Below, one piece after another: positions 34,505 through 43,137 of a DNA stretch of 51,843 nucleotides; position 1 is the first letter of the stretch, and every line of letters begins with the position of its first letter. Source of the DNA: Ruminococcaceae bacterium UBA7217. GTDB lineage: Bacteria > Bacillota > Clostridia > Oscillospirales > Acutalibacteraceae. The notes below the pieces were generated by a model. The model was not told where the DNA came from. It saw nothing but the letters and a program-made list of their open reading frames with translations, and ran no database searches. The stretch lies in NCBI GenBank assembly GCA_002490425.1, contig DKTZ01000032.1, positions 1-51,843 on the forward strand. The letters run 5' to 3'. The position numbers and the translations under genes were made by a program.

Positions 34505-34530
34505 GCTCGGAAAAAATCCGAGCCTTTTTT
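34499..34530. terminator. bidirectional terminator at the end of the GH3 gene
   Basis: GCTCGG/CCGAGC within A and T runs on both sides; it begins at the GH3 stop codon and also faces the convergent DUF4965 gene. Confidence 0.85.
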
Positions 34531-36943
34531 AGTTTATATATTTCATTGCAAGGCGCAAAACCCGCTTTGCGGTTCTCTGCATTTCGCCCGTCGTAATGCC
34601 CTCGGGTCTTCCAAGAGTTTTGAGGAGTGTTCCGTCAGGCTTTTCTTTGCCCACTCTGTCACCGCCGGGCATAAGAACATCAACCGAAGAGCGTACCCTG
34701 TACGCATTGTCACGCATTTTCGGGAATTCGGGGGATTTGCTCTTGCGCATCCACCAGTCCGTCATAACCGTGCCGTCAAAGCCCCATTCGTTACGCAGTA
34801 TTCGCTCGCAAAGCTCATAATTGTAATGTCCCCAAACGCCGTTTATCTTGTTGTATGAGGTCATAATACAATTGGGTTTGCCCTCTTTTACGCAGATTTC
34901 AAAGCCTTTAAGGTAGATTTCACGAAGCGCCCTTTCCGAAACGCGTGAATCGTTGTGAGTGCGGTTTGTTTCCTGATTGTTGCAGGCGAAATGCTTCGGA
35001 GTTGCACTGCCGCCCGATTTCTGAATACCTCTGACTGCCGCCGCGCCCATTTTGCCTGTAAGAACGGGGTCTTCGGAATAATATTCAAAATTTCTTCCGC
35101 ATAAAGGATTTCTATGAATGTTCATTCCGGGAGCAAGCAAAATATCGCTTCCCTTTTCCTTCATTTCACCCGACAAAGCAGAGTACACCTCTTCAATAAG
35201 CCCCGTGTCAAAGGAAGATGCAAACGCAGTGCCTATGGGAATGAGCGAGCAGTAATAAAGAAGTCTGATTCCCGAAGGACCGTCAGTTGTAATTACTGCG
35301 GGAACTCCCTTTTCCCGTAAGCTCTCGGTAACTCCGCCCATAGCACCTGCATTGCCTTTAGCGCCAAGCGGGCTGTCCATTTTGTATGCGCCTCTTGAAA
35401 TTGCCTCAAGCTCGGTCAAATCAAGCTGTGCTGTAAATTCGTCAAGCGTGCATTTGCCCGATTTAACGTCCGAAAGCTTTAAGCCTTTGTCGCCCGTCAT
35501 AGGAATCGGCTGAGGTAAATTATCAAGAATTATCTTTTTAAGGTCATAAGTGCGTTTCGGCGCTTTTTCAAATGAAACTCCGCTGTCTAAAACCTTTTTC
35601 CTGTCGAAATCGGTTGTAGCCGCTGAAACCTGTTTAAGCTTTTCATAGCAGACGGTTTTTTCTTCATATCTGCTCCAGACTTTTTTTGTGTCACGCACAT
35701 TTGTGCCGATATAAACCTTATATTCACCCTCCTGCAAAACATAAGAATAGGGGAATCCCGTTACACCGCTGTCGTCGTAAGATGTGAAATAATATTTCGG
35801 AACGGCAATATTTAACGTCTGCTTTTCATTCGGCTTTAAGTTTTTAGTCTTAGCAAATCCGACTAATTCCTTGTCGGGATTGCCCAAAACGCCCTTCGGC
35901 TTTGACAAATAAACCTGAACGGACTCCTTGCCGCAGACCGCACCCGTATTGGTTACGGTAACGGTAAAATCAACCGACTCCTCAAGTATTTCCGCATCGT
36001 CATATTCAATGTCAAATGTTGTATATGAAAGTCCGTAGCCGAACGGATAAACTACATTTGTGGGGTCGTCCGTTTCAAAGCCTCTGTAGCCTACATAAAT
36101 ATCCTCGGCATATTCGTTATATGCCTTCTTGCCGAAATTGCCGAATGCCGCCGCCTTGCTGTAATCCTTCGCTATTGTGTCAGGGAGCTTGCCACAGGGA
36201 GTTGCATTTCCGCAAAGAATGTCTGCAATACCCGTTCCGCTTTCCATTCCGCCCTGCCAAACAATTAAAATTGCGCCGATTTTGTCGCCCATTTCTTCAA
36301 ACACCGACATATCAATAACGCTGCCGATATTAAGGAGTACCGTAACCTTATCAAAATACTCCGTAATCAAAGAAAGATTGGCTTTTTCCTCATCGGTTAT
36401 GTAATAACTGCCCTTTTCGAGCACATTTTCACGGTCCTCGCCCGAAGAACGTCCGATAATAAAAATTGCGTCACTGCTTTTTTCGGCGGCATTTTTAACA
36501 ATATCAGCCGTCAATACCATATCGGGGTAAAATCTCGGCCACATTCCCCAAACGCCGTGGTCAATTGGATTTTCCGCTGACCATTTTGAATAAATATCTG
36601 CGAGTTCTGTGTTATACTTTATTCCGCAGTCTTTGAGTCCGTCAATTAAATTCTTGCCGTAAGGAATTTTAACATCACCGCCTGAACCGTAGCCCGTGAA
36701 AAACCAGTCAATCTGATTTCTGCCGAATACAGACACCGTTCTATCCTCAGCATAAGGCAAAATACCGTTATTTTTAAGCAAAATGCAGGTTTCAGCCGCC
36801 GCCTTTCTCAATATTTCAGGCATACCTTTCGTAACCGTCGGCTCGCCGAGCGCTTTTTGCGCTTCCTCCTGCGAAACACCGCTTACAAGTTTTTCACCGA
36901 TTTTTGCGCCGAATGTATAAATTTTCTCCCAAATCTTAGGCAA
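34529..36943 (-). CDS. GH3 beta-glucosidase, inverted domain order
   Basis: Hydrolyses terminal beta-glucosyl (or related) residues. In this 804-aa enzyme the usual C-terminal domain comes first (CILLKNNGILPY near 50-62, acid/base region GRSSGEDRE near 190), then the Fn3-like domain (about 320-430), and the TIM-barrel domain last (TDGPSGIR, KHFACNNQET, catalytic Asp in VMTDWWMRK near 745). This reversed order is known from Ruminococcus albus beta-glucosidase. No signal peptide, so it works on imported oligosaccharides. The start is TTG with GGAGGGG six bases upstream. Confidence 0.92.
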   Translation of the reverse strand: MPKIWEKIYTFGAKIGEKLVSGVSQEEAQKALGEPTVTKGMPEILRKAAAETCILLKNNGILPYAEDRTVSVFGRNQIDWFFTGYGSGGDVKIPYGKNLIDGLKDCGIKYNTELADIYSKWSAENPIDHGVWGMWPRFYPDMVLTADIVKNAAEKSSDAIFIIGRSSGEDRENVLEKGSYYITDEEKANLSLITEYFDKVTVLLNIGSVIDMSVFEEMGDKIGAILIVWQGGMESGTGIADILCGNATPCGKLPDTIAKDYSKAAAFGNFGKKAYNEYAEDIYVGYRGFETDDPTNVVYPFGYGLSYTTFDIEYDDAEILEESVDFTVTVTNTGAVCGKESVQVYLSKPKGVLGNPDKELVGFAKTKNLKPNEKQTLNIAVPKYYFTSYDDSGVTGFPYSYVLQEGEYKVYIGTNVRDTKKVWSRYEEKTVCYEKLKQVSAATTDFDRKKVLDSGVSFEKAPKRTYDLKKIILDNLPQPIPMTGDKGLKLSDVKSGKCTLDEFTAQLDLTELEAISRGAYKMDSPLGAKGNAGAMGGVTESLREKGVPAVITTDGPSGIRLLYYCSLIPIGTAFASSFDTGLIEEVYSALSGEMKEKGSDILLAPGMNIHRNPLCGRNFEYYSEDPVLTGKMGAAAVRGIQKSGGSATPKHFACNNQETNRTHNDSRVSERALREIYLKGFEICVKEGKPNCIMTSYNKINGVWGHYNYELCERILRNEWGFDGTVMTDWWMRKSKSPEFPKMRDNAYRVRSSVDVLMPGGDRVGKEKPDGTLLKTLGRPEGITTGEMQRTAKRVLRLAMKYIN

Positions 36944-37004
36944 GGTAAACCCCTCCTTTTGTATTTTGTAAATTTCATTTTAACATATTAAATAAATTTA
37001 TTCA

Positions 37005-37034
37005 ATAAAAAATCTCCGTGCAAAAAGTACGGAG
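37005..37034 (-). terminator. intrinsic terminator of the secreted hydrolase gene
   Basis: CTCCGT pairs with ACGGAG around ACTTTTTGC, followed by ATTTTTT on the minus strand. A repeat block lies between it and the gene's stop codon. Confidence 0.75.
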
Positions 37035-37059
37035 ACGAAATATTAAAAAATTTATTTTG

Positions 37060-37213
37060 TCTTTCCCAAGAGGAAGGTATAACGGCATGAGACAGCCGTA
37101 CGCCCTACACTGTGATTTTATAAGCACAACAAACAGTAGGGGCTGATTTCCTCATCAGCCCGTAATATTACCCGCAATTTTCCATGGGACGGTGAAGGCA
37201 CCGTCCCCTACAA
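37060..37213. repeat. palindromic repeats (TGTAGGG/CCCTACA family)
   Basis: ACGGC..GCCGT next to CCCTACA, then GTAGGGGCTGA..TCAGCCC, then GGGACGGTG/CACCGTCCC followed by CCTACAA. Three modules in a row, no gene. Confidence 0.7.
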
Positions 37214-37224
37214 ATTAACTTTTT

Positions 37225-39210
37225 TTACTGTTCTTCACAAGCTTTTTCTTCTTTCTTTTTTCTTGCGATTACAGCTGTGCAGACAGCTACTGCACCGACT
37301 GCCGTACAAAAAATAACTGCGGTATTCTTTGTCTTTCTACCCGAACGGTCTGTATTCGGAAGCTTATTTACATTCGCTGTGCCGTTCGGTTCATTTGCTG
37401 AATTTTCAGGCGCTTTCGCTGTACTCTCTTCCTCGGGTTCAGTGCCTGTTAAATTCTCAACAGCATCTTTGGCTATGTCCGTGTAGCCATTTGCTCCGCC
37501 TTTCTCAAACAGAAAATCACTCATCTTTTTAACCACAGGTGACAGTGCAGAATCGGACTTTTTAGGCTCGACCACCCCGATTTTTTCAAGAATTGCACGC
37601 AGTCTGCTTTCAATCGCCTTGTCCTCGCCTGCTACAGCTATTGTCCTTGACAGCATTTCATTTGCCTCATTTACTGCCGCGTCAAGCTCGGCGGCATCCT
37701 CAGCGGAAAGCGATGAGCGATCAATGGTTTCTGCCGCTGGCAAAAGCTCCGTCCTGATTGCTTTTGTCGCTCTGCCCACATTAAACTGCGGGAAATTTTT
37801 ATCTGAATAAACATCTTTTATTCTGTTCGTTTCAACAAGTTCACAGCAAAGCTTCATTATAATATCGTTTTGATTTGCCGTAACGTGCGACTGACCGTCA
37901 AAGAAAAATGTGTTGTCAGGCAGTATTCCCGTGCTTGCGTCAACAACTCTGTCGGGAGAAATGTGATTATGGTTCGGATTTTTGCAGTAAGTATTTTTTT
38001 GAACGTAATTCTTCGGCAGTCCCTCGCCTACATTTGCCATTTTGGTTCCCATTGCCGTTGAAAATGTATGAATAACTCCGTCGGCGTTTTGCTCATTCCA
38101 AGAGTTGCCCACGTTATAAAGCGCAACATCATAAGCTACCACGTTAAAAATTTCAACGCCGCTGTTTTTAAGCTTTAAAATATTCTTATTGGAATTGCTT
38201 TGCGCCTTATGGTAAATATCTGTTTGCCTTCGTATTTCCGCCTTGCTCTTGTCTGCAAGATTCAACCTTACACATTCGTCATATTCCTCATTCGGTACAA
38301 GCATCCAAAGCCCCGTGCAATTTCGAATTACAGTGTCCATCAGCGTTTCAACTGCCTTTTCAAGAGCGGACATTAAAACGTCTTTCGGCAGAATACGGAT
38401 TGCAAGCTCAATTGCACTTGCGTCTGTTTCATTCATAATACCGTCAAAAAACTCGCTGTAAAGATAATCCGCATTGAGGAAAGTAAGCTCTTTTTTGTAA
38501 ATATCGGAAACGATTGTTGAACCGTTAAGAGCAGGAACAACAAATACAATTCTGTTAATATCCTGCGCGACCTGCGGATAAAGCTCCATAACGCCGTTGA
38601 AAATTGCGCCTCCCATTGAAATGGGGATAATATTTACCTTGTCACTGCCCGTTTGCTCTTTTACAAGCTGTATATAATCATAAAGTCCGTCTATCATAGA
38701 AAGTGCATTTCCAAAGGAATTGTAGGCATAGTAATAGATGTTTTCTTCACCTATGGTGTCGCAAAGCCGTTCCATAGGAATACAGCCGAAAATGTAATTC
38801 TTTTCATCCTCTGTGCAACTTGCGAGCGAATGAGGATATGTTTCAACTGTTACTCTTCCGCACTCTTTGCCGTTATCATCAGTTGCGTTCATTAAAAATG
38901 CGTTCTCAACAGCCTTACAAAGAGCGTCCGAAAATCCTACATCTCTTTGAGCCGCAACGCTTGCCGCCAAAGGCGCTGCAAGCTGTGACAAAAGCGAATC
39001 TACATTAAGCACTGCAGGAAAGCAGTTAATTTTTTCGCCGTTTTCATTGAGTACAAGCTCACCGTTTTCGTCTGTGAGCCAAACCCTTGACTGACCTATT
39101 CCCGGCACAATTATGCAAGGAATTTTTTCTTCCGTTTCTGCCGCCGCAAAAACAGATAACGGCAGTAAAGCAAGAACCGTTGCCAAAACAAATGCCAATA
39201 ATCTTTTCAT
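37225..39210 (-). CDS. secreted alpha/beta-hydrolase-like protein with C-terminal anchor
   Basis: 661 aa. A signal peptide (about 1-23, LPLSVFAAAE) is followed by PCIIVPGIGQSRVW, an oxyanion-hole-like start of LCAT/lipase-type hydrolases, and by IIPISMGGAIFNGV, a nucleophile-elbow-like segment with Ser in PISMGG instead of GxSxG. A candidate His lies in DGQSHVTAN. The C-terminus has LPNTD, a hydrophobic helix and RKKKEEK, close to a sortase signal but with Asp in place of Gly. It is probably a surface-bound esterase or lipase; substrate unknown. ATG has AAGGGG upstream. Confidence 0.75.
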   Translation of the reverse strand: MKRLLAFVLATVLALLPLSVFAAAETEEKIPCIIVPGIGQSRVWLTDENGELVLNENGEKINCFPAVLNVDSLLSQLAAPLAASVAAQRDVGFSDALCKAVENAFLMNATDDNGKECGRVTVETYPHSLASCTEDEKNYIFGCIPMERLCDTIGEENIYYYAYNSFGNALSMIDGLYDYIQLVKEQTGSDKVNIIPISMGGAIFNGVMELYPQVAQDINRIVFVVPALNGSTIVSDIYKKELTFLNADYLYSEFFDGIMNETDASAIELAIRILPKDVLMSALEKAVETLMDTVIRNCTGLWMLVPNEEYDECVRLNLADKSKAEIRRQTDIYHKAQSNSNKNILKLKNSGVEIFNVVAYDVALYNVGNSWNEQNADGVIHTFSTAMGTKMANVGEGLPKNYVQKNTYCKNPNHNHISPDRVVDASTGILPDNTFFFDGQSHVTANQNDIIMKLCCELVETNRIKDVYSDKNFPQFNVGRATKAIRTELLPAAETIDRSSLSAEDAAELDAAVNEANEMLSRTIAVAGEDKAIESRLRAILEKIGVVEPKKSDSALSPVVKKMSDFLFEKGGANGYTDIAKDAVENLTGTEPEEESTAKAPENSANEPNGTANVNKLPNTDRSGRKTKNTAVIFCTAVGAVAVCTAVIARKKKEEKACEEQ

Positions 39211-39294
39211 AACCTAAACCCCTTTATTTGTATTTTTCCCTTAACAGTTTAATTGTATTACATTCACGCCCTTTCGTCAATGAAACAAATAGAC

Positions 39295-39327
39295 AAAAAA
39301 AGGCAGCCCGTTTCGGCGGACTGCCTT
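39295..39327 (-). terminator. intrinsic terminator of gapA
   Basis: On the minus strand AAGGCAG and CTGCCTT close a stem that includes CCG/CGG, followed by TTTTT. Confidence 0.85.
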
Positions 39328-39348
39328 AAATTTCAGTTTAAATGAGAA

Positions 39349-40383
39349 TTAAAGCTCTGCAAAGTATTTGATAGTTCTAACCATCTGTGATGTGTATGAG
39401 TTTTCGTTGTCATACCAAGAAACTACCTGAACCTCATAAAGGTCATCAGCAATCTTTGAAACCATTGTCTGTGTAGCGTCAAAGAGTGAGCCGTACTTCA
39501 TACCGATAACATCTGAAGAAACAATAGGATCTTCGTTGTAGCCGAATGAAGCAGAAGCAGCAGCCTTCATTGCAGCGTTAATGCCCTCTTTTGTAACGTC
39601 TGCGCCCTTAACAACAGCTGTAAGGATTGTTGTTGAACCTGTCGGAACGGGAACACGCTGTGCAGAACCGATAAGCTTGCCGTTAAGCTCGGGGATAACA
39701 AGACCGATTGCCTTTGCAGCACCTGTTGAGTTGGGAACAATGTTAGCAGCGCCTGCTCTTGCTCTTCTCATATCGCCCTTTCTGTGAGGACCGTCAAGAA
39801 TCATCTGGTCGCCTGTGTAAGCGTGGATTGTTGACATAATACCTGACTGAATGGGAGCATAGTCATTAAGAGCCTTAGCCATGGGAGCTAAGCAGTTTGT
39901 TGTGCAAGATGCGGCAGAAATAATCTGGTCATCAGCAGTAAGAGTGTTCTCGTTAACTGAGAAAACGATTGTTTTAAGGTCGTTGCCTGCGGGAGCAGAA
40001 ATAACAACCTTCTTAGCACCTGCATTAACGTGAGCCATTGCCTTATCCTTTGAGCAATAGAAGCCTGTGCACTCAAGAACTACGTCAACACCGATTTCGC
40101 CCCAGGGAAGCTCAGCGGCATTTGCCATAGCATAGATTTTAAGAGTTTTGCCGTCAACTGTGATTGTGCCTGCCTCATCATCAGCAGAAACTGTGTGAAG
40201 ATTTTCACCGATTCTTCCGCAGTAGCCGCCCTGTGCGGTATCAAACTTAAGAAGATTTGCGAGCATTGAGGGCTTTGTAAGGTCGTTGATAGCAACTACA
40301 TCGTAGCCTTCTGCTCCGAACATCTGTCTGAATGCAAGACGTCCGATACGGCCGAAGCCGTTGATTGCAACTTTAACTGACAT
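39349..40383 (-). CDS. gapA: glyceraldehyde-3-phosphate dehydrogenase
   Basis: Oxidises glyceraldehyde-3-phosphate to 1,3-bisphosphoglycerate with NAD in glycolysis. The 344-aa product starts MSVKVAINGFGRIGR at ATG 40383 (GGAGG upstream). It has the NAD-binding GFGRIGR, the catalytic Cys in SAASCTTNCLAP (about 150) and the C-terminal WYDNENSYTSQ. It is monocistronic, with a terminator directly after. Confidence 0.97.
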   Translation of the reverse strand: MSVKVAINGFGRIGRLAFRQMFGAEGYDVVAINDLTKPSMLANLLKFDTAQGGYCGRIGENLHTVSADDEAGTITVDGKTLKIYAMANAAELPWGEIGVDVVLECTGFYCSKDKAMAHVNAGAKKVVISAPAGNDLKTIVFSVNENTLTADDQIISAASCTTNCLAPMAKALNDYAPIQSGIMSTIHAYTGDQMILDGPHRKGDMRRARAGAANIVPNSTGAAKAIGLVIPELNGKLIGSAQRVPVPTGSTTILTAVVKGADVTKEGINAAMKAAASASFGYNEDPIVSSDVIGMKYGSLFDATQTMVSKIADDLYEVQVVSWYDNENSYTSQMVRTIKYFAEL

Positions 40384-40565
40384 TTTGAATTCCTCCAATA
40401 AATTTATTTGTTATTTATTATTCGCATTATTGCAAATAATATTTTATTACAACTTGTCAAGTTTTGCAAGAGAAAAAATGTAAATTTTGCCATTTCGTTA
40501 ATGTTTTGTCATACTGCTTAAATTTTGGTGAATAAAAATGCAAAATGCGTGTAATATTTATAGTA

Positions 40566-40841
40566 TAAGTTGACGATTATAATCCGAAACAGCCTGAAAG
40601 TGTGCCTTTTCAGTGCTTTTCGGTATTTTCAGTTTGAAATGCGTCAGACTTCCTGCACTCTCAACAACCAAAAATCATCTTAAAAATCATCACTTTCAGG
40701 TTAAAATTTTTTTATCAAGAAGATTTTTGGCATTTCAAGGCACAAAACGGAGATAATCCTGACGGATTATCGAGTATTTTAACAAAGAAATGGCGGAAAT
40801 ATTCCGATAAAAAACTGTTTCGGATTATATTCGCCAACTTA
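40566..40841. mobile_element. MITE-like element, 276 bp, 27-bp terminal inverted repeats
   Basis: The ends 40566-40592 and 40815-40841 are inverted copies with 25 of 27 matches (TAAGTTG...GAAACAG and CTGTTTC...CAACTTA). Inner arms also pair: CCAAAAATCATCTT with AAGAAGATTTTTGG (13/14), TTGAAATGC with GCATTTCAA, GTGCCTT with AAGGCAC, and CCTGAAAGTG with CACTTTCAGG. The element begins and ends in TA, as expected for an IS630/mariner-type TA target. It has no ORF. The right end overlaps the ribosome site of the next gene by one base. Confidence 0.75.
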
Positions 40842-40854
40842 AGGCGGCGAATAT

Positions 40855-41457
40855 ATGGAAAAACAGGAACAACTGCGTGAAGAACTGAACGAAAATTTCT
40901 CCTCTGCAATAATTAAGGGGGATATTTATTCTCTTCAAACGCTTTATTCAAGGCTTAAAAGACTTAACAGAAATATAACGAATTTTGAAACCGAGTGCGT
41001 TGATTTATCCGATTTAGCGGAGAATGTTTGCATAGCCTCGGACATTATTTTGCGTGACTCGGGCAAAACAGTTGTGTTCTGCGGAAACGAAACCTCGCCC
41101 GTTTTCAGCAATAGACAAATTCTGACTAAAACTATATTAGAAGCAATCGGCAGTGCCTGCATTTTCGGAAAATGCTCGCTCATAACGGTCAAAACACGGG
41201 AGCACAAACACTTTGTTTCCGCTGAAATTCAATGTGCAGGCAAATTCTTGCCACAGAACAGCAAAAGCCTTGAATTTATAAAAAAAGCCGTGAATAAATT
41301 TGACGGCGAGGCGCTCACGGTTTACGGCAAAGAATTTTCATCGGTTGTTATGACATTTAAAAAAGCAAATAAAATAAATCCTATGCCGAACAAAAATTTC
41401 ATTGAGCTTGTCTCCGACCGTCTTTCGCCCGTTTTTGTCGAACTTTACGGAATGTGA
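40855..41457 (+). CDS. degenerate histidine-kinase-like (HATPase fold) protein
   Basis: 200 aa, no membrane helix. The layout resembles the end of a sensor kinase: two helices (SLQTLYSRLKRLNRNITNF), then VDLSDLAENVCIASDIILRDSGKTVVF, QILTKTILEAIGSACIFG at the N-box position and FIKKAVNKFDGEALTVYGKEFSSVVMTF at the end. The N-box Asn and the DxGxG motif are missing, and no phospho-accepting His is seen. It may be a pseudokinase or Spo0B-like scaffold; this is inference from pattern only. ATG has AAGGCGG seven bases upstream, directly at the MITE end. Confidence 0.55.
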   Translation: MEKQEQLREELNENFSSAIIKGDIYSLQTLYSRLKRLNRNITNFETECVDLSDLAENVCIASDIILRDSGKTVVFCGNETSPVFSNRQILTKTILEAIGSACIFGKCSLITVKTREHKHFVSAEIQCAGKFLPQNSKSLEFIKKAVNKFDGEALTVYGKEFSSVVMTFKKANKINPMPNKNFIELVSDRLSPVFVELYGM

Positions 41458-41494
41458 AAATCGGTGTATAACAAAAATTTAGGATGGCTTTCCC

Positions 41495-41632
41495 TTCATT
41501 TTGGTACGGTGTGGGCACCGTACCCTACAATTTTGTTGTGTTTTTTGTAGGGTGCGACGACCTCGGCGCACTGTGAAAAACCAACTGAAAAAAATCTCGT
41601 AACAGGACGCCGGGTCGGCGTCCCCTACAAAT
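41495..41632. repeat. palindromic repeats (TGTAGGG/CCCTACA family)
   Basis: GGTACGGTG/CACCGTACC followed by CTACAA, then TGTAGGGTGCG..CGGCGCAC, then GGACGCCG/CGGCGTCC followed by CCTACAAA. No gene is seen. Confidence 0.7.
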
Positions 41633-41714
41633 ATATAATTCAAACCAAATTTATTCATTAAACAATACTCCCTCACCGAGGGAACGAAAAGCAACCGCAA
41701 AAGAGGTAAACTTT

Positions 41715-42689
41715 ATGTGCACAGCAATAACTTTAAAAACCAAAGATTTTTATTTCGGCAGAACACTCGACTATGAACACTCATACACGGAAGAGGTAAC
41801 AATAACGCCCCGCAATTTTCCGCTTGTATTCAGAAACGCAAGAGTTGTGGACAAGCATTTTGCAATAATAGGTATGGCATTTGTGCAGGACGGCTACCCT
41901 CTTTATTATGATGCAGTAAACGAAAAAGGACTTAGTATGGCAGGGCTTAATTTTGTAGGCAATGCTGTTTACGGCGGATTTTCCAATGATAAAGACAACA
42001 TAGCTCAATTTGAGTTTATCCCGTGGATTCTTTCGCAGTGCGCAAATGTTACCGAGGCAAAGGCGCTTCTCAGCAGAATAAATATTACCAACACAAAATT
42101 CAGCGAGTCGCTCCCCGTGGCACAGCTTCACTGGATAATCGCCGACCGTGACAGCGCAATAACCGTTGAATCCGTAAAGGACGGTATTCACATTTACGAA
42201 AATCCCGTCGGCGTGCTTACGAACAATCCACCTTTTCCCGAACAGCTTTTTAATCTGAATAACTATATGCACCTGTCGCCGAAAGAGCCGAAAAATCAGT
42301 TTTCGGACAAGTTAGACCTTAAAGCCTATTCAAGAGGTATGGGCGCAATGGGGCTTCCGGGGGATTTATCGTCACAGTCCCGTTTTGTCAGAGCCGCATT
42401 TACTAAAATGAACTACGTTTCGGGAAACAGCGAAAATGAGAGTGTCAGTCAGTTTTTCCATATTCTCGATTCAGTCGCTCAACCGAGAGGCTGCTGTGAT
42501 GTGGGAAACAGTCATTACGAAATCACAATATATTCTTCGTGCTGTAACTGCGACAAGGGTATTTATTATTACACATCATACGAAAACCGCCAAATAACAG
42601 CCGTTGATATGCACTCAGAAAACATCGACGGAAATATTTTAATAAAATATCCGCTTGTACTGAATCAGCAAATAAATTTACAGAATTGA
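41715..42689 (+). CDS. choloylglycine hydrolase / bile salt hydrolase family protein
   Basis: Ntn hydrolase that cleaves amide bonds of conjugated bile acids or related N-acyl compounds. The nucleophile Cys2 follows the initiator Met (MCTAITLKTKD). The other expected residues are Arg16 and Asp19 (FGRTLDYE), Asn79 (AGLNF, Asn rather than the Tyr of penicillin V acylases), Asn170/171 (LTNNPPF) and Arg223/226 (SRFVRAAF). Length 324 aa is normal. There is no signal peptide, as usual. ATG has AGAGGTAAAC. The substrate cannot be fixed from sequence, but the Asn79 context favours bile salts. Confidence 0.87.
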   Translation: MCTAITLKTKDFYFGRTLDYEHSYTEEVTITPRNFPLVFRNARVVDKHFAIIGMAFVQDGYPLYYDAVNEKGLSMAGLNFVGNAVYGGFSNDKDNIAQFEFIPWILSQCANVTEAKALLSRINITNTKFSESLPVAQLHWIIADRDSAITVESVKDGIHIYENPVGVLTNNPPFPEQLFNLNNYMHLSPKEPKNQFSDKLDLKAYSRGMGAMGLPGDLSSQSRFVRAAFTKMNYVSGNSENESVSQFFHILDSVAQPRGCCDVGNSHYEITIYSSCCNCDKGIYYYTSYENRQITAVDMHSENIDGNILIKYPLVLNQQINLQN

Positions 42690-42820
42690 AAAATTATTAT
42701 GAATTGTAGGACTGAAGCAATATTTCGCTCAAGCTGTTTATATAATGAATACTTTCGGTAAATCTGTATTATATCCTTATGCGTATGTCAATGTTACAGT
42801 TTCTTTTATAACACTTCACT

Positions 42821-43027
42821 CTATTTATTGCAGTGTGGATTGTCCGTTCTTTCCAACAAATAATCAATCGAAACATTAAAATAATCTGCAAAAGCGATTA
42901 AAGTTCTATAATCTGCCTCTCGCTCGCCATTTTCATATCTACTGATACTATTTTGATTCATACCGAGGTCCAATGCAAGTTTCAACTGTGTTATCCCCCT
43001 TTGTTTCCGCAAAGATTTCAATCGCAT
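42821..43027 (-). CDS. small XRE-family regulator, divergent from membrane gene
   Basis: The 68-aa product starts MRLKSLRKQRGITQLKLA at ATG 43027 with AAGGAGTG upstream. HTH core: ITQLKLALDLGMNQNSISRYENGERE; tail FADYFNVSIDYLLERTDNP is typical of the family. It shares a symmetric promoter/operator region with the gene to its right and probably represses both. Confidence 0.88.
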   Translation of the reverse strand: MRLKSLRKQRGITQLKLALDLGMNQNSISRYENGEREADYRTLIAFADYFNVSIDYLLERTDNPHCNK

Positions 43028-43043
43028 AGTCTCACTCCTTGAC

Positions 43044-43095
43044 ATTATTATCCCATTATGGTATCCTTGTAATATCCCATTTTGGTATATATAAT
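43044..43095. promoter_or_regulatory. symmetric divergent promoters with two operators
   Basis: One hexamer at 43067-43072 reads TTGTAA on the plus strand and TTACAA on the minus strand, and can be the -35 box both ways. With 17-bp spacers the -10 boxes are TATAAT (43090-43095, plus) and AATAAT (43044-43049, minus). Each spacer holds a near-identical ATCCCATTwTGGTAT copy (43050-43064 and 43074-43088), the probable XRE binding sites. Confidence 0.65.
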
Positions 43096-43137
43096 GCGAT
43101 TGAAAAAGTTCGGGAAACAAAAGGAGAAAACAAAAAA

